Notes: a model not told the origin generated them from the letters alone. A stretch of 64,000 bases of DNA from Pseudomonas pseudonitroreducens (GCF_021603645.1 NZ_BQHJ01000004.1:124001-188000), one strand, 5' to 3'. Counted from the first letter of the stretch, positions 33,999-46,171 are shown. A program made the numbers and translations.

Positions 33999-34013
33999 AT
34001 CACGCTAGGAGTC

Positions 34014-36623
34014 TCAGACCTGGACGGCCGGGATCTTCGCGTTGGCTGCAGCTTCGCGGAACTCGGCGATCTGGTCGAAGCTCAGGTAGCGGTAGATATC
34101 GGCAGACATGCTGTCGATGTCCTTCGCATAGGCCATGTACTCCTCGACGGTCGGCAGCTTGCCGATGATCGAGGAAACGGCGGCCAGCTCGGCGGATGCC
34201 AGGAACACGTCGGTGGCGTCGCCCAGACGGTTCGGGAAGTTACGGGTCGAAGTGGAGACCACGGTCGAACCGGTCTGTACGCGAGCCTGGTTACCCATGC
34301 ACAGCGAGCAGCCCGGCATTTCCATGCGCGCGCCAGCCTTGCCGTAGATGCCGTAGTAGCCTTCCTCGGTCAGCTGGTGGGCGTCCATCTTGGTCGGCGG
34401 AGCCAGCCACAGACGGGTCGGAATGCCACCCTTGACCTTGTCCAGCAGTTTGCCGGCAGCGCGGAAGTGACCGATGTTGGTCATGCAGGAACCGATGAAG
34501 ACTTCATCGATCTTGCGGCCTTGTACGCTGGACAGCAGGCGAGCGTCGTCCGGGTCGTTCGGAGCGCAGAGTACCGGCTCCTTGACGTCGGCCAGGTCGA
34601 TCTCGATGACTGCAGCGTATTCGGCGTCCTTGTCGGCTTCCAGCAGTTGCGGGTTGGCCAGCCAGGCTTCCATCGCTTGCGCGCGACGCTCCAGGGTACG
34701 GGCATCGCCGTAGCCTTCGCCGATCATCCAGCGCAGCAGGGTGATGTTGGACTTCAGGTACTCGGCGATGGCCTCTTCCGGCAGCTTGATGGTGCAACCG
34801 GCAGCCGAACGCTCGGCGGAGGCGTCGGACAGCTCGAAGGCTTGCTCGACGGTCAGGTCGTTCAGACCTTCGATCTCGAGGATGCGGCCGGAGAAGATGT
34901 TCTTCTTGCCTTTCTTCTCGACGGTCAGCAGGCCAGCCTGGATCGCGTAGTAGGGGATTGCATGGACCAGGTCACGCAGGGTGATGCCCGGTTGCAGCTT
35001 GCCCTTGAAACGCACCAGAACCGATTCCGGCATGTCCAGCGGCATGACGCCGGTGGCAGCGGCGAAGGCCACCAGGCCGGAACCGGCCGGGAAGCTGATG
35101 CCGATCGGGAAGCGGGTGTGCGAGTCGCCGCCGGTGCCGACGGTGTCAGGCAGCAGCATGCGGTTCAGCCAGCTGTGGATGATGCCGTCGCCCGGACGCA
35201 GGGAGACACCGCCGCGGGTCATGATGAAGTCCGGCAGGGTGTGGTGGGTCTTGACGTCGATCGGCTTCGGATAAGCGGCGGTGTGGCAGAAGGACTGCAT
35301 TACCAGGTCGGCGGAGAAGCCCAGGCAAGCCAGGTCTTTCAGCTCGTCGCGGGTCATCGGGCCGGTGGTGTCCTGGGAACCGACGGTGGTCATCTTCGGT
35401 TCGCAGTAGGTGCCCGGACGTACGCCCTGGCCTTCGGCCAGACCGCAGGCGCGGCCAACCATCTTCTGCGCGAGGGTGAAGCCCTTGCCGCTGTCGGCCG
35501 GCGCTTCCGGCTTCTTGAACAGGTCGGAGGCACCCAGGCCCAGCTCGGCGCGGGCCTTCTCGGTCAGGCCACGGCCAACGATCAGCGGGATACGGCCGCC
35601 GGCGCGGACTTCGTCCAGCAGAACCGGGGTCTTCAGCTCGAAGGTGGTGACCACTTCGCCGCTGTCATGACGCACGACCTTGCCTTCATACGGGTACACG
35701 TCGATGACGTCGCCCATGGCCAGGTTGGTGCAGTCGAACTCGATCGGCAGGGCGCCGGCGTCTTCCATGGTGTTGTAGAAGATCGGGGCGATCTTGGTGC
35801 CGAAGCAGAAGCCGCCAGCACGCTTGTTCGGAACGTAGGGGATGTCGTCGCCGAAGAACCACAGCACCGAGTTGGTGGCGGACTTGCGGGACGAACCGGT
35901 GCCGACCACGTCGCCGACGTAGGCAACCGGGAAGCCCTTGGCCTTGACGGCTTCGATCTGCTTCAGCGGACCGACGGAGCCCGGCTGGACCGGCTCGATG
36001 CCGTCGCGGGCCATTTTCAGCATGGCCAGGGCGTGCAGCGGAATGTCAGGGCGCGACCAGGCGTCCGGAGCGGGGGACAGGTCGTCGGTGTTAGTTTCGC
36101 CGGGGACCTTGAACACGGTCAGGGTCAGCTTCTCGGCAACGGCCGGACGGGCCTTGAACCACTCGCCATCGGCCCAGGACTGCAGCACGGCCTTGGCGGC
36201 GGCGTTGCCTTTCTTGGCGCGCTCGGCGACGTCATGGAAGGCGTCGAACATCAGCAGGGTGTGCTTCAGTTGCGCGGCGGCGACTTCGGCCAGCTCGGCG
36301 TTGTCCAGCAGCTCGACCATGGTGGCGATGTTGTAGCCGCCCTGCATGGTGCCCAGCAGCTCGAGGGCGCGGGTCTTGGACAGCAGCGGGGAAGTGGCTT
36401 CACCCTTGGCTACGGCGGACAGGAAACCGGCCTTGACGTAGGCGGCTTCGTCCACGCCCGGCGGTACGCGGTTGGTGATCAGGTCGAGGAGAAATTCTTC
36501 TTCGCCGGCCGGCGGGTTCTTCAGGAGTTCGACCAGACCAGCGGTCTGTTCGGCGTTCAGCGGCTGGGGCACGACGCCCTGGGCGGCACGCTCTTCTACG
36601 TGTTTGCGATAGGCTTCAAGCAC
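34014..36623 (-). CDS. acnB: aconitate hydratase B
   Basis: The protein has 869 residues from the GTG at 36623, 8 bases after GAGGG; the upstream 29 in-frame codons are rejected because this start gives the family's normal N-terminus ([15 protein letters not shown]) and length. It interconverts citrate and isocitrate. It has an N-terminal HEAT-like domain, swivel domain 4 and the aconitase core with [4Fe-4S] ligands in GSCMTNIG and the GCSLCMGN pair, plus [15 protein letters not shown] and [10 protein letters not shown] segments. Monocistronic with its own terminator. Confidence 0.98.
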   Translation of the reverse strand: MLEAYRKHVEERAAQGVVPQPLNAEQTAGLVELLKNPPAGEEEFLLDLITNRVPPGVDEAAYVKAGFLSAVAKGEATSPLLSKTRALELLGTMQGGYNIATMVELLDNAELAEVAAAQLKHTLLMFDAFHDVAERAKKGNAAAKAVLQSWADGEWFKARPAVAEKLTLTVFKVPGETNTDDLSPAPDAWSRPDIPLHALAMLKMARDGIEPVQPGSVGPLKQIEAVKAKGFPVAYVGDVVGTGSSRKSATNSVLWFFGDDIPYVPNKRAGGFCFGTKIAPIFYNTMEDAGALPIEFDCTNLAMGDVIDVYPYEGKVVRHDSGEVVTTFELKTPVLLDEVRAGGRIPLIVGRGLTEKARAELGLGASDLFKKPEAPADSGKGFTLAQKMVGRACGLAEGQGVRPGTYCEPKMTTVGSQDTTGPMTRDELKDLACLGFSADLVMQSFCHTAAYPKPIDVKTHHTLPDFIMTRGGVSLRPGDGIIHSWLNRMLLPDTVGTGGDSHTRFPIGISFPAGSGLVAFAAATGVMPLDMPESVLVRFKGKLQPGITLRDLVHAIPYYAIQAGLLTVEKKGKKNIFSGRILEIEGLNDLTVEQAFELSDASAERSAAGCTIKLPEEAIAEYLKSNITLLRWMIGEGYGDARTLERRAQAMEAWLANPQLLEADKDAEYAAVIEIDLADVKEPVLCAPNDPDDARLLSSVQGRKIDEVFIGSCMTNIGHFRAAGKLLDKVKGGIPTRLWLAPPTKMDAHQLTEEGYYGIYGKAGARMEMPGCSLCMGNQARVQTGSTVVSTSTRNFPNRLGDATDVFLASAELAAVSSIIGKLPTVEEYMAYAKDIDSMSADIYRYLSFDQIAEFREAAANAKIPAVQV

Positions 36624-37005
36624 AGTATTTCCCTCATCAGTGGTCCCGGAGGACGCGTATCCAGGAGACCCCTCCGATCCATTCGTCAGGCATGGTGGAC
36701 GGTAATCCACTGACCTACGACGGCACCGGCGATCTCCGGGCAGAAGCTGTTTTCAAAGTTTTACGCCGGTGGGGCCTGGGACGTGAGGGACTGGGCGCTT
36801 GAGGGAGGCGCCCAGACCGCGCGGCTGCCGGAATCTGTGCTTCGTGACGCTTTGAAAACAGCTTCTTTCGGACAATGACGCCAAAAAGGCGCAGCCATTC
36901 TAATGGAATTAATGGGCCTTGGTAAGCCGATTTGCGTGGCGCCCGAGGGTGAACTTGCCTAGACAAAGGGCTAACATGCCCGCTTTGCCAGCTATCTGTT
37001 CAGCC
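36624..37005. other. acnB upstream region with long inverted repeat
   Basis: A 382-base region between divergent acnB and the DUF1289 gene. It contains the 17-base inverted repeat listed next; no other gene or tRNA was seen. acnB promoter elements should be here, but none were confidently placed. Confidence 0.6.
36742..36866. repeat. perfect 17-base inverted repeat flanking 91 bases
   Basis: AGAAGCTGTTTTCAAAG (36742-36758) and its exact reverse complement (36850-36866). Between the arms lies a further hairpin, CTGGGCGC / GCGCCCAG. It could be a large cruciform, a leader RNA fold of acnB or an invertible segment. Confidence 0.8.
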
Positions 37006-37482
37006 ATGTCTTCGCAACGCATCAAAACCCCCTGTGTCGGGCTCTGCTCGACGGTCTATGGCGACCTGGTCTGCCGTGGCTGCAAGCGTTTCCACCACGA
37101 AGTGGTGAACTGGAACCGCTACGGCGACGAGGAGAAGCGGGCGGTCCTGAGCCGCCTGGAGGTCCTGCTGGCGCAGGTGATGATGGCCAAGCTGGAAGTC
37201 TTCGATGCGCCGCTGCTGCGTAGCCAGCTGGAGCAGCGGCAGATCCGCTTCGTGCCCGAGCAGTCGCCCTATTGCTGGGCCTACCAACTGATCGCCCGCG
37301 GCTCGCGGATGATCAACCAGGTGGAAGCCTACGGCCTGGCATTGCTGCCGGAGTTCCGCGGCTGGGCACTGCCGGACTTGCGCGACGCCATCGACAAGGA
37401 ATTCTTCATCCTCTCCGAGGCGCATTACGAGCGCTATATCGCGCCGAGCTTCCTGGCTGAGGGGCTGGAGTCGCGGGTCTGA
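37006..37482 (+). CDS. DUF1289 domain protein (PA1788-like)
   Basis: The protein has 158 residues from the ATG at 37006; an in-frame ATG at 36976 with a better ribosome site (AAAGGG) would add ten residues. The DUF1289 signature is clear: TPCVGLCSTVYGDLVCRGCKRFHHEVVNW with four Cys that probably bind a metal. The remainder is helical with an SPYCWAYQLIARG segment. It is divergent from acnB and convergent with the universal stress gene. Function unknown. Confidence 0.85.
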   Translation: MSSQRIKTPCVGLCSTVYGDLVCRGCKRFHHEVVNWNRYGDEEKRAVLSRLEVLLAQVMMAKLEVFDAPLLRSQLEQRQIRFVPEQSPYCWAYQLIARGSRMINQVEAYGLALLPEFRGWALPDLRDAIDKEFFILSEAHYERYIAPSFLAEGLESRV

Positions 37483-37497
37483 TCTCTTCTGGCTAAT

Positions 37498-37523
37498 AAA
37501 AAAGCGCCCGGATGGGCGCTTTT
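37498..37523. terminator. bidirectional terminator, DUF1289 / universal stress gene
   Basis: AAAAAAGCGCCC-GGAT-GGGCGCTTTT hairpin between convergent genes. Confidence 0.9.
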
Positions 37524-37554
37524 GCTTTCTGTAGGACCCTGTTCCTCACATCCG

Positions 37555-38418
37555 TCAGGGCTTGGCGGCTATTTCTTCCAGGTGGGCGATGATGTCGTCC
37601 GGCTTGAGCACCAGGATGTCGCTTTCCAGGGAGTCGAGCACCACTTCGGCGGTGTTGCCGATGAGCGCGCCGGACAGCCCGGTGCGCGCCACGCTGCCGA
37701 TCACCGTCACTGCTGCGTCGAGGTTGTGCGCCGCGCGAGGGATCAGCACGTCCGCCGGGCCCTCCTCGATGTGCAGGTGCTGGTCGTCCACGCCGTATTC
37801 GGCCTGGAACGCCTTGCACGCCTCGCGGTACTTGGCCTCGATGGTCTCGCTGAGCTGGAAGGTCGGGTCGGCGGCTGAGAGCATCGGCGACGGGTGGGCG
37901 CTGATCACGTGCAACTGGCCGTGGGCAAGCCCGGCGATATCGTAGGCGTGGCTGACAATCCCGGCATGCAGGGTGCGGTGCTCGATGTCGTTGTTGCCCA
38001 CGTCCACGGCGGCGAGGATGTTGCGTCCGGCCCAGGGCAGGCTGGTTTTAACCAGCAGCACCGGGGCAGGGCAGAAGCGCAGCAGCTTCCAGTCGTCCGG
38101 GGTGAGCAGGGCCTTTTTCAGCGGGTTGTCCGGGCTGTGCTGCTTGATCACCAGCCCACAGCCCTCGGCCTGCTGCTCGGCGATGATGGTCTGGTGCAGG
38201 TTGTCCTTCCAGGCCTGGCGGCTGGAAGCGCTGAAGCCTTCCTGGCGCAGCACCTCGGCGACTTCCTCGAGCTTGGCGCTGTAATCGGCGCGCCGCTCGC
38301 AGGCCAGCAGGTGCAGGTGCGACTGGGTCACGCTGGCGATCAGGCGGGCCCGTTTCAGCGCGAGACCTTCCGGCTGGTCCGGGTCCACGACTACGAGGAT
38401 GCTACGGATGGCTTGCAT
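37555..38418 (-). CDS. tandem universal stress protein (UspE-like)
   Basis: The protein has 287 residues from the ATG at 38418, preceded by AAGGGAGA. The frame runs 193 codons further upstream, but that part is a shadow crossing the promoter and the miaE start. Two UspA domains are visible (about 1-140 and 145-287): SILVVVDPDQPE starts the first, and the second ends with VTVIGSVARTGLSGALIGNTAEVVLDSL, the ATP-binding G-x2-G-x9-G type loop. Matches PA1789 in position. Probably an adenine-nucleotide-binding stress protein induced under oxygen limitation or starvation. Confidence 0.9.
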   Translation of the reverse strand: MQAIRSILVVVDPDQPEGLALKRARLIASVTQSHLHLLACERRADYSAKLEEVAEVLRQEGFSASSRQAWKDNLHQTIIAEQQAEGCGLVIKQHSPDNPLKKALLTPDDWKLLRFCPAPVLLVKTSLPWAGRNILAAVDVGNNDIEHRTLHAGIVSHAYDIAGLAHGQLHVISAHPSPMLSAADPTFQLSETIEAKYREACKAFQAEYGVDDQHLHIEEGPADVLIPRAAHNLDAAVTVIGSVARTGLSGALIGNTAEVVLDSLESDILVLKPDDIIAHLEEIAAKP

Positions 38419-38598
38419 GATCGTCTCCCTTCGTGCGCGTTGTTTATGTGGAACCACTGTAGTCGCGATATCGCCGTCATGACGTTGAGGCATATCAACG
38501 CCGGAAGCTGGTTCCGCGCGGCGGCCCCCGTATAATGCTCCGCCTTTATTGCACCGGCCAGCCAGGCGCCGGTGCGCTGAGTCGTCTGGAGCAAGAAG

Positions 38599-39210
38599 AT
38601 GCTGTCCGAAATCAGGGAATTCCTCGGTTGTGCCACGCCGGATGCGTGGGTGGAAGCCGCGCTGCGGGATCAGGCAGTGATGCTGATCGACCACAAGAAC
38701 AACGAGTTCAAGGCCGCCAGCACGGCCCTGGCCCTGATCGCCAAGTACAGCGCCCACGAGGAACTGGTGAACTTCATGTCGCGCCTGGCTCGCGAGGAGC
38801 TGCGCCACCATGAGCAGGTGCTGGCGATCCTGAAGAAGCGCGGCATCCCGCTGCGGCCGATTTCCGCCGGGCGCTATGCTTCCGGCCTGCGCGCGGTGGT
38901 GCGCAACCACGAGCCGCAGAAGCTGGTGGATACGCTGATCGTCGGCGCCTTCATCGAATGCCGCAGCTGTGAACGCTTCGCTGCGCTGGTGGACCACCTG
39001 GATGCCGACCTGGCGAAGTTCTACGGCTCACTGCTGAAATCCGAGGCGCGGCATTTCCAGGGCTACCTGAGCCTGGCGCGGCGTTACGGCGATGACGCCG
39101 ATATCGACCGCCGGGTGGCGGAGATTCGCGAGGTGGAGGCCAGCCTGATCCAGTCGCCGGACAGCGAATTCCGTTTTCACAGCGGCGTGCCGGCGGAGCT
39201 GGCGGCCTGA
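38599..39210 (+). CDS. miaE: tRNA-(ms2io6A)-hydroxylase
   Basis: The protein has 203 residues. MiaE hydroxylates the isopentenyl group of ms2i6A at position 37 of tRNAs reading UNN codons, using a non-haem di-iron centre in a ferritin-like four-helix bundle. The Glu and E-x2-H iron ligands appear in HEELVNFMSRLAREELRHHEQV and ECRSCERFAALVDHL...SEARHFQGY. The N-terminus MLSEIREFLGCATPDAWV is typical. Transcribed alone, divergent from the Usp gene, with its own terminator. Confidence 0.93.
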   Translation: MLSEIREFLGCATPDAWVEAALRDQAVMLIDHKNNEFKAASTALALIAKYSAHEELVNFMSRLAREELRHHEQVLAILKKRGIPLRPISAGRYASGLRAVVRNHEPQKLVDTLIVGAFIECRSCERFAALVDHLDADLAKFYGSLLKSEARHFQGYLSLARRYGDDADIDRRVAEIREVEASLIQSPDSEFRFHSGVPAELAA

Positions 39211-39225
39211 CTCGCGCCCCGCAAC

Positions 39226-39254
39226 AAAAAAAGCGCCCACCAGGGCGCTTTTTT
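39226..39254. terminator. miaE terminator (bidirectional)
   Basis: AAAAAAAGCGCCC-ACCA-GGGCGCTTTTTT, immediately after miaE. Confidence 0.9.
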
Positions 39255-39265
39255 CTTGGTTCTTC

Positions 39266-39358
39266 GTAGGAGCGAGGGGGACGCCTAGTTCTTGCTCGCG
39301 AACAGATTTTCCGGCAGCTCCGGCGCTGGGCTGGTTCGCGAGCAAGCTCGCTCCTACA
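39266..39358. repeat. full REP-like element
   Basis: Outer arms GTAGGAGCGAG / CTCGCTCCTAC and inner arms TTGCTCGCGAAC / GTTCGCGAGCAA in inverted orientation, about 93 bases. It sits between convergent miaE and the SPFH gene. Its left half matches 5051-5088. Confidence 0.8.
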
Positions 39359-39367
39359 GATGCGGCG

Positions 39368-40699
39368 TCAGTCTTTTACCTTCAGGTCCAGTGCAAGGTC
39401 GCGCGCGGCCTTGGTAGCGAGCACGCCCATTAGTTGGCCGATCTCGTCCTGGCGGCTGCTGGCGCTGGTCTGCCCGCCGGCCATCATCACACTGGGCACC
39501 GGCGCCTGGGCGGCGGCTTCGGCCCATACCTTGTTGATGGCGATCAGCGCATCGAGCTTGGGCTGCAGTGCGCCGTCCGCCTTGATCACCGCTTCACGGG
39601 CGTAGGCCTCGGCATCGGCGGTGACCTTGGTGGCCTGCGCGGTGACGGTGGCCTTGTCGCGCAGCAGTTCGGCGGTCTGCTTTTCGATCTCGGCGCGCTG
39701 TTTCTCGCGTTCGGCGTTGATCACCGCCAGTTGCTTCTCGGTTTCAGCCTGGGTGGTGCGCTCGATCTGGTCGCGCAGGGTTTCCTGGCGTTTGGCTTCC
39801 ACTTCCTTCTCGCCGCGGGCAGTGACCAGCAGTTTCTCTTCTTCTTCCTTCAGGCGGTTCTGACGAGCCACGGCCAGCTCGGCCAGTGCCTGCTGCACCT
39901 TGACCATGCGCTGCTTGTATTGCGGGTTCGGATCAACGTTGGTGATGCGCGCCTCCACCACTTCAACGCCGAACTTGCGGAACTGCTGCTGCTTGCGTAC
40001 CGGGATGCCCTTGCCGTCGGTGACCTTCTCGGTGACGAACTGGCTGGCGTTGTTGTCGCCGAAGCTGCCCTGTTCGGTGCCAGCCTGCAGGATCGCGGTC
40101 TGGTGCGGTACGGCGCCGCGCGGCCCGCGGACTTCCTTGCGCTTGATCAGGTAGAGGCCGTCGTTGAGCTGGTTCTCGAACTCCGCGGCGAATTCGCTGC
40201 GCGCGCCAGCGTAGTAATCGTCGGCGGTCATCAGCGAGGCCGTGGCTTGCAGGGTTTCCTTGATCGCCGGGACCAGCGCAGTGCGGATGAAGTTGTCCGG
40301 GTTGCGGTATTCCTGGGCCATCTTCAGGAACTGTTCGCCGCCAGGCAGGCGGAAGCGTGCAGAGGACTCGACCTTGGCGTCGACATTGCCGAGGAAGACG
40401 ATCGGGAAGGCTTCGATGGTGGCGCCAAGCCCGTCGTTCTCGGGGTTGTTGTCGTTGTCGTCCATGACCAGCACGGACTGCACGCTGATGGCCTTCTTCC
40501 AGGTGGTGGCGCGGCCGAACCACTTGGTGGCGTAGCCCACGTCGTCAACGATCTTCTCGTCGCCGAAGATGGTCCGTACGTGGGTCATGAAGCCGGCTTC
40601 GTTATAGAAGAAGACCCCGTTGAACAGGATGAAGCCCGCAGCGACCATCGCCACCGGGGCGGCGCCGAATTTGATGAGATTTCCCTTGGAGATCAGCAT
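39368..40699 (-). CDS. SPFH/Band 7 domain membrane protein (PA1791-like)
   Basis: The protein has 443 residues. One N-terminal membrane helix (about 10-30) is followed by an SPFH domain (about 30-270) and a long charged coiled-coil (about 275-385) rich in Glu/Lys/Arg/Ala, as in flotillin- and HflK-like scaffold proteins. The C-terminal part is Ala-rich with a conserved VWAEAAAQAPVPSVMM segment. Such proteins form oligomeric membrane microdomain scaffolds. No protease (NfeD-like) partner is adjacent. The gene is 124 bases after lpxH on the same strand. Confidence 0.85.
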   Translation of the reverse strand: MLISKGNLIKFGAAPVAMVAAGFILFNGVFFYNEAGFMTHVRTIFGDEKIVDDVGYATKWFGRATTWKKAISVQSVLVMDDNDNNPENDGLGATIEAFPIVFLGNVDAKVESSARFRLPGGEQFLKMAQEYRNPDNFIRTALVPAIKETLQATASLMTADDYYAGARSEFAAEFENQLNDGLYLIKRKEVRGPRGAVPHQTAILQAGTEQGSFGDNNASQFVTEKVTDGKGIPVRKQQQFRKFGVEVVEARITNVDPNPQYKQRMVKVQQALAELAVARQNRLKEEEEKLLVTARGEKEVEAKRQETLRDQIERTTQAETEKQLAVINAEREKQRAEIEKQTAELLRDKATVTAQATKVTADAEAYAREAVIKADGALQPKLDALIAINKVWAEAAAQAPVPSVMMAGGQTSASSRQDEIGQLMGVLATKAARDLALDLKVKD

Positions 40700-40822
40700 G
40701 TTTCTTCCTTGAGTGAGCGAGCCGGCGATGCTGCGTAAGATCGCGGGTGTCGGTCAAGTGGAAACGTCTGATAGTGCGGCGGGGTCGGCATCGAAAGGCC
40801 ACCATTGGCGTGGCCTTGCCGA

Positions 40823-41545
40823 TCAGAGCGGGAAGGGCGCCTGCTGCATGCCGTGTTCGTCGGCCTCCAGCGCCCAGCCCTGGCGGTCCCAGTCGCCGAG
40901 GACGATGCGCCGCGCAGGGCGGCCGTCGATCTCCAGTTCGTGGACGGCGGGGCGATGGGTATGGCCGTGGATCAGGATGCGCACGCCCTTGTCGCGCATG
41001 ATCTTCTCCACTTCCGCCGGGGTGACGTCGACGATCTCGCTGACCTTCATGCGCGTCTGCGCGCGGCTTTCCTTGCGCAGTTTGCGCGCCAGCTTGTGGC
41101 GGCTTGCCAGCGGCAGGTTGCGCAGGATGAACAGCGTCAGCGGGTTGCGCAGCCAGCGGCGCAGCTTCATATAGGCCACGTCGAGGGTGCACAGGCTGTC
41201 GCCGTGCATCAGCAGGATTTTCTCGCCGCCCAGGTCGATCAGGCTCGGGTCGCGCAGCAGGGTGCATCCGGCCTCCCGGCAGAACGCCTGGCCGATCAGG
41301 AAGTCGCGATTGCCATGCATCAGGTAGATACGCGTGCCATGGTCGGACAGTTCGCGCAGGGCACGGGCGATGGAGTGCTGGAACTCGTCCATGCCATCGT
41401 CGCCGATCCAGGCTTCGAAGAAGTCGCCGAGGATATACAGCGCCTGCGCCGTGCGGGCGCGAGTGGAAAGGAAATGCAAGAACGCCCGGGTAATGTCCGG
41501 GCGTTCCGCTTCGAGATGCAGGTCCGAGATGAACAGGACGCTCAT
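40823..41545 (-). CDS. lpxH: UDP-2,3-diacylglucosamine diphosphatase
   Basis: The protein has 240 residues. It cleaves UDP-2,3-diacylglucosamine to lipid X and UMP in lipid A synthesis. All calcineurin-like metal ligands are visible: [36 protein letters not shown] and IHGHTHRP. It follows ppiB by 4 bases, as in other pseudomonads, so the two form an operon. Confidence 0.97.
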   Translation of the reverse strand: MSVLFISDLHLEAERPDITRAFLHFLSTRARTAQALYILGDFFEAWIGDDGMDEFQHSIARALRELSDHGTRIYLMHGNRDFLIGQAFCREAGCTLLRDPSLIDLGGEKILLMHGDSLCTLDVAYMKLRRWLRNPLTLFILRNLPLASRHKLARKLRKESRAQTRMKVSEIVDVTPAEVEKIMRDKGVRILIHGHTHRPAVHELEIDGRPARRIVLGDWDRQGWALEADEHGMQQAPFPL

Positions 41546-41549
41546 CGAC

Positions 41550-42056
41550 TCACTCGCCGATGATTTCGGCTTTCTCGATGATCACGTCGTCGGCCGGGAC
41601 GTCCTGGTGGCCGGAGCGCATGGTGGTGGCGACGGTCTTGATCTTGTTGACCACGTCCATGCCGTCCTTCACTTCACCGAACACGCAGTAGCCCCAGCCC
41701 TGCACGGTCGGTGCGCTGTGGTTGAGGAAATCGTTGTCGGCGACGTTGATGAAGAACTGTGCGCTGGCCGAGTGCGGCTCCATGGTGCGGGCCATGGCAA
41801 CGGTGCCGATCTTGTTGCCGACGCCATTGTTGGCTTCGTTCTTGATCGACTTGCGGGTGCTCTTCTGCTTCATGCCCGGTTCGAAGCCGCCGCCCTGGAT
41901 CATGAAGTTGTTGATCACGCGGTGGAACACGGTGTTGTCGTAGTGGCCGGCCTTAACGTACTCCTTGAAGTTGGCCACGGTTTCCGGCGCCTTGTCGTCG
42001 AACAGTTCAAGGGTGATATCGCCGAAGTTGGTCTGCAGTTTGACGGTGGTAGTCAT
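41550..42056 (-). CDS. ppiB: cytoplasmic peptidyl-prolyl isomerase B (cyclophilin)
   Basis: The protein has 168 residues, the normal length. Cyclophilin motifs: [19 protein letters not shown] (catalytic Arg and Phe), [37 protein letters not shown]. No signal peptide, hence the cytoplasmic form. First gene of ppiB-lpxH; divergent from glnS. Confidence 0.97.
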   Translation of the reverse strand: MTTTVKLQTNFGDITLELFDDKAPETVANFKEYVKAGHYDNTVFHRVINNFMIQGGGFEPGMKQKSTRKSIKNEANNGVGNKIGTVAMARTMEPHSASAQFFINVADNDFLNHSAPTVQGWGYCVFGEVKDGMDVVNKIKTVATTMRSGHQDVPADDVIIEKAEIIGE

Positions 42057-42177
42057 CAGGGAAATCCGCTCTTTGGAAAAATCGAAGGCCTGTCAGGGGG
42101 TTGACAGCTTCGGCTATGATAAGCGCTTTGGTTTGGCCGGCCTACCCTGGCTGAACGACGGAATGATCAAGGACACC

Positions 42178-43860
<1,683 letters not shown>

Positions 43861-43863
43861 GGG

Positions 43864-45252
43864 ATGGCTGATTTGCAGATCTACAGCACGCTGTCCAAGA
43901 CCAAGGACGCTTTCAAGCCGCTGGTCGGCAATCAGGTACGCATGTACGTGTGCGGCATGACCGTCTACGACTTCTGCCACATCGGCCATGCCCGCGTGAT
44001 GGTCGCGTTCGACGTCATCGCCCGCTGGCTGCGTCATCGCGGCTATGACCTGACCTACGTGCGCAACATCACCGACATCGACGACAAGATCATCCGTCGC
44101 GCCCAGGAGAACGGCGAATCGTTCGAGGACCTGACCGCCCGCATGATCGCCGCGATGCACGAGGACGAGGCGCGCCTGTCGGTGCTGCGTCCGGACATCG
44201 AGCCGCGCGCCACCGGCCACATCGCCGGCATGCACGAGATGATCCAGACCCTGATCGACAAGGGCTACGCCTATGCGCCGGGCAACGGTGACGTCTACTA
44301 CCGGGTCGGCAAGTTCGCCGGCTACGGCAAGCTGTCGCGCAAGAAGATCGAAGACCTGCGCATCGGTGCGCGCATCGAGGTCGACGAATCCAAGGAAGAC
44401 CCGCTGGACTTCGTGCTCTGGAAAGGCGCCAAGCCGGGCGAGCCGAGCTGGGAATCGCCCTGGGGCGCCGGTCGTCCGGGCTGGCATATCGAGTGCTCGG
44501 TGATGTCCACCTGCTGCCTGGGTGAGACCTTCGATATCCACGGCGGCGGCCCGGACCTGGTGTTCCCGCACCACGAGAACGAGATCGCCCAGAGCGAGGC
44601 TGCCACCGGCAAGCTCTACGCGGCCAGCTGGATGCACGCGGGTGCAGTGCGCGTGGACGGCGAGAAGATGTCCAAGTCCCTGGGCAACTTCTTCACCATT
44701 CGCGAAGTGCTGGAGAAGTACCACCCGGAAGTCGTGCGCTTCCTGCTGGTCTCCAGCCACTACCGCAGCCCGATCAACTATTCCGAGGACAACCTGAAGG
44801 AAGCCAAGGGCGCGCTGGAGCGTTTCTACACCGCGTTGCGTGGCCTTCCGCAGGTGGCTGCTCAGGGTGGCGAGGAGTTCGTCGAGCGTTTCGGCGCAGC
44901 GATGGACGACGATTTCGGTACGCCGGAAGCGGTTGCCGTGCTGTTCGAGATGGTCCGCGAGGTCAACCGCCTGCGCGACAGTGATCCGGCGGCGGCTGCC
45001 ACGCTGGCGGCTCGTGTGCGTGAGCTGGGGGCTTTGCTCGGCGTGCTGCAGATGGATGCCGACGAGTTCCTCCAGGCCGGCGCGGCCGGCAAGGTCGATG
45101 CGGCGCAGGTGGACGCGCTGATCCAGGCGCGCCTGGATGCCCGCGCGGCGAAGAACTGGGCCGAATCCGACCGCATTCGCGACGAGCTGACCGCTCTGGG
45201 CGTGGTGCTGGAAGACAGCAAGGGTGGTACCACCTGGCGTCTCGCCGAGTAA
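43864..45252 (+). CDS. cysS: cysteinyl-tRNA synthetase
   Basis: The protein has 462 residues. Zinc ligands in [18 protein letters not shown] and FPHHENE; HIGH box in [15 protein letters not shown] box in [11 protein letters not shown]; helical DALR-type anticodon-binding C-terminus. Second gene of the glnS-cysS operon. The C-terminal end is followed at once by a terminator shared with folD. Confidence 0.98.
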   Translation: MADLQIYSTLSKTKDAFKPLVGNQVRMYVCGMTVYDFCHIGHARVMVAFDVIARWLRHRGYDLTYVRNITDIDDKIIRRAQENGESFEDLTARMIAAMHEDEARLSVLRPDIEPRATGHIAGMHEMIQTLIDKGYAYAPGNGDVYYRVGKFAGYGKLSRKKIEDLRIGARIEVDESKEDPLDFVLWKGAKPGEPSWESPWGAGRPGWHIECSVMSTCCLGETFDIHGGGPDLVFPHHENEIAQSEAATGKLYAASWMHAGAVRVDGEKMSKSLGNFFTIREVLEKYHPEVVRFLLVSSHYRSPINYSEDNLKEAKGALERFYTALRGLPQVAAQGGEEFVERFGAAMDDDFGTPEAVAVLFEMVREVNRLRDSDPAAAATLAARVRELGALLGVLQMDADEFLQAGAAGKVDAAQVDALIQARLDARAAKNWAESDRIRDELTALGVVLEDSKGGTTWRLAE

Positions 45253-45267
45253 TCACCGCCCGGAAAT

Positions 45268-45298
45268 GAAAAAGGCCGCTGAATCAGCGGCCTTTTTC
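45268..45298. terminator. bidirectional cysS / folD terminator
   Basis: GAAAAAGGCCGCT / AGCGGCCTTTTTC hairpin between convergent genes. Confidence 0.9.
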
Positions 45299-45316
45299 TT
45301 GTGCGTGTCGAACCTG

Positions 45317-46171
45317 TCAGGGATGCAGGTGTTCGGCAGCGTACAGGGTGTTTTCCAGCAGGCAGGCGCGGGTCATGGGGCCGACGCCGCCTGGAACCGG
45401 GGTGATCCAGCTGGCGCGCTCGGCAGCCACGTCATATTCCACGTCGCCCACCAGCTTGCCGTCTTCCTGGCGGTTGATGCCCACGTCGATGACGATGGCG
45501 CCTTCCTTGATCCACTCACCCTTCACCAGGCCGGGTTTGCCGGCGGCAACTACCACCAGATCGGCGCGGCCGACGTGATCGGCAAGGTCGCGGGTGAAGC
45601 GGTGAGTGACGGTCACGGTGCAGCCAGCCAGCAGCAGTTCCAGCGCCATGGGGCGGCCGACGATGTTGGAAGCGCCTACGACGACGGCGTCCAGGCCGTA
45701 CAGGTCGACACCGGTGCTTTGCAGCAGGGCCATGATGCCCTTCGGCGTGCACGGGCGCAGCAGCGGGATGCGCTGGGCCAGTCGACCAACGTTGAAGGGA
45801 TGGAAGCCGTCCACGTCCTTGTCCGGGTTGATGCGCTCCAGCAGCTGGGAGGCATCGAGATGGGCGGGGAGGGGCAACTGGACCAGAATGCCGTCGATGG
45901 CCGGGTCGGCATTCAGGCGGTCGATCAGTGCCAGCAGCTCTTCCTGGGTGGTGCTGGCGGGGAGGTCGTAGGCCTGGGAGATAAAGCCGACCTCTTCACA
46001 GTCCTTGCGCTTGTGCGCGACATAGACCTGAGAGGCGGGGTCGCTGCCGACCAGGATCACAGCCAGGCCGGGGATGCGCAGTCCTTGCTGGCGGCGTTCG
46101 TTGACGCGTTGGGCAATCTGCTGGCGGAGGCTGGCGGCGATCGCTTTGCCGTCGATCAGTTTTGCAGTCAT
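45317..46171 (-). CDS. folD: bifunctional methylenetetrahydrofolate dehydrogenase / cyclohydrolase
   Basis: The protein has 284 residues from the ATG at 46171, the standard family length and N-terminus ([18 protein letters not shown]). It interconverts 5,10-methylene-, methenyl- and 10-formyl-tetrahydrofolate with NADP. The active-site Lys is in [14 protein letters not shown], and conserved [32 protein letters not shown] and [10 protein letters not shown] follow. No clear Shine-Dalgarno precedes the start (the preceding bases are TTATCCCCCCGAC), so initiation is probably weak. Confidence 0.97.
   Translation of the reverse strand: MTAKLIDGKAIAASLRQQIAQRVNERRQQGLRIPGLAVILVGSDPASQVYVAHKRKDCEEVGFISQAYDLPASTTQEELLALIDRLNADPAIDGILVQLPLPAHLDASQLLERINPDKDVDGFHPFNVGRLAQRIPLLRPCTPKGIMALLQSTGVDLYGLDAVVVGASNIVGRPMALELLLAGCTVTVTHRFTRDLADHVGRADLVVVAAGKPGLVKGEWIKEGAIVIDVGINRQEDGKLVGDVEYDVAAERASWITPVPGGVGPMTRACLLENTLYAAEHLHP

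Larger units (their letters stand above)
33621..34013 (-). other. nasST leader and promoter region and acnB 3' flank
   Basis: A 393-base region without a protein gene. In minus-strand order it holds the acnB terminator, about 170 bases of unassigned sequence, a second terminator, the nasST sigma-54 promoter, a hexaloop pair and an attenuation terminator (each listed separately). Confidence 0.8.

Noticed and set aside
33717-36713. 998-codon plus-strand frame opposite acnB
   Set aside because: Antisense shadow of acnB; it runs through terminators and the nasST promoter.
38419-38997. N-terminal extension of the universal stress protein by 193 codons
   Set aside because: It crosses the divergent promoter and the miaE gene; the ATG at 38418 has a good ribosome site and gives a complete tandem Usp protein.
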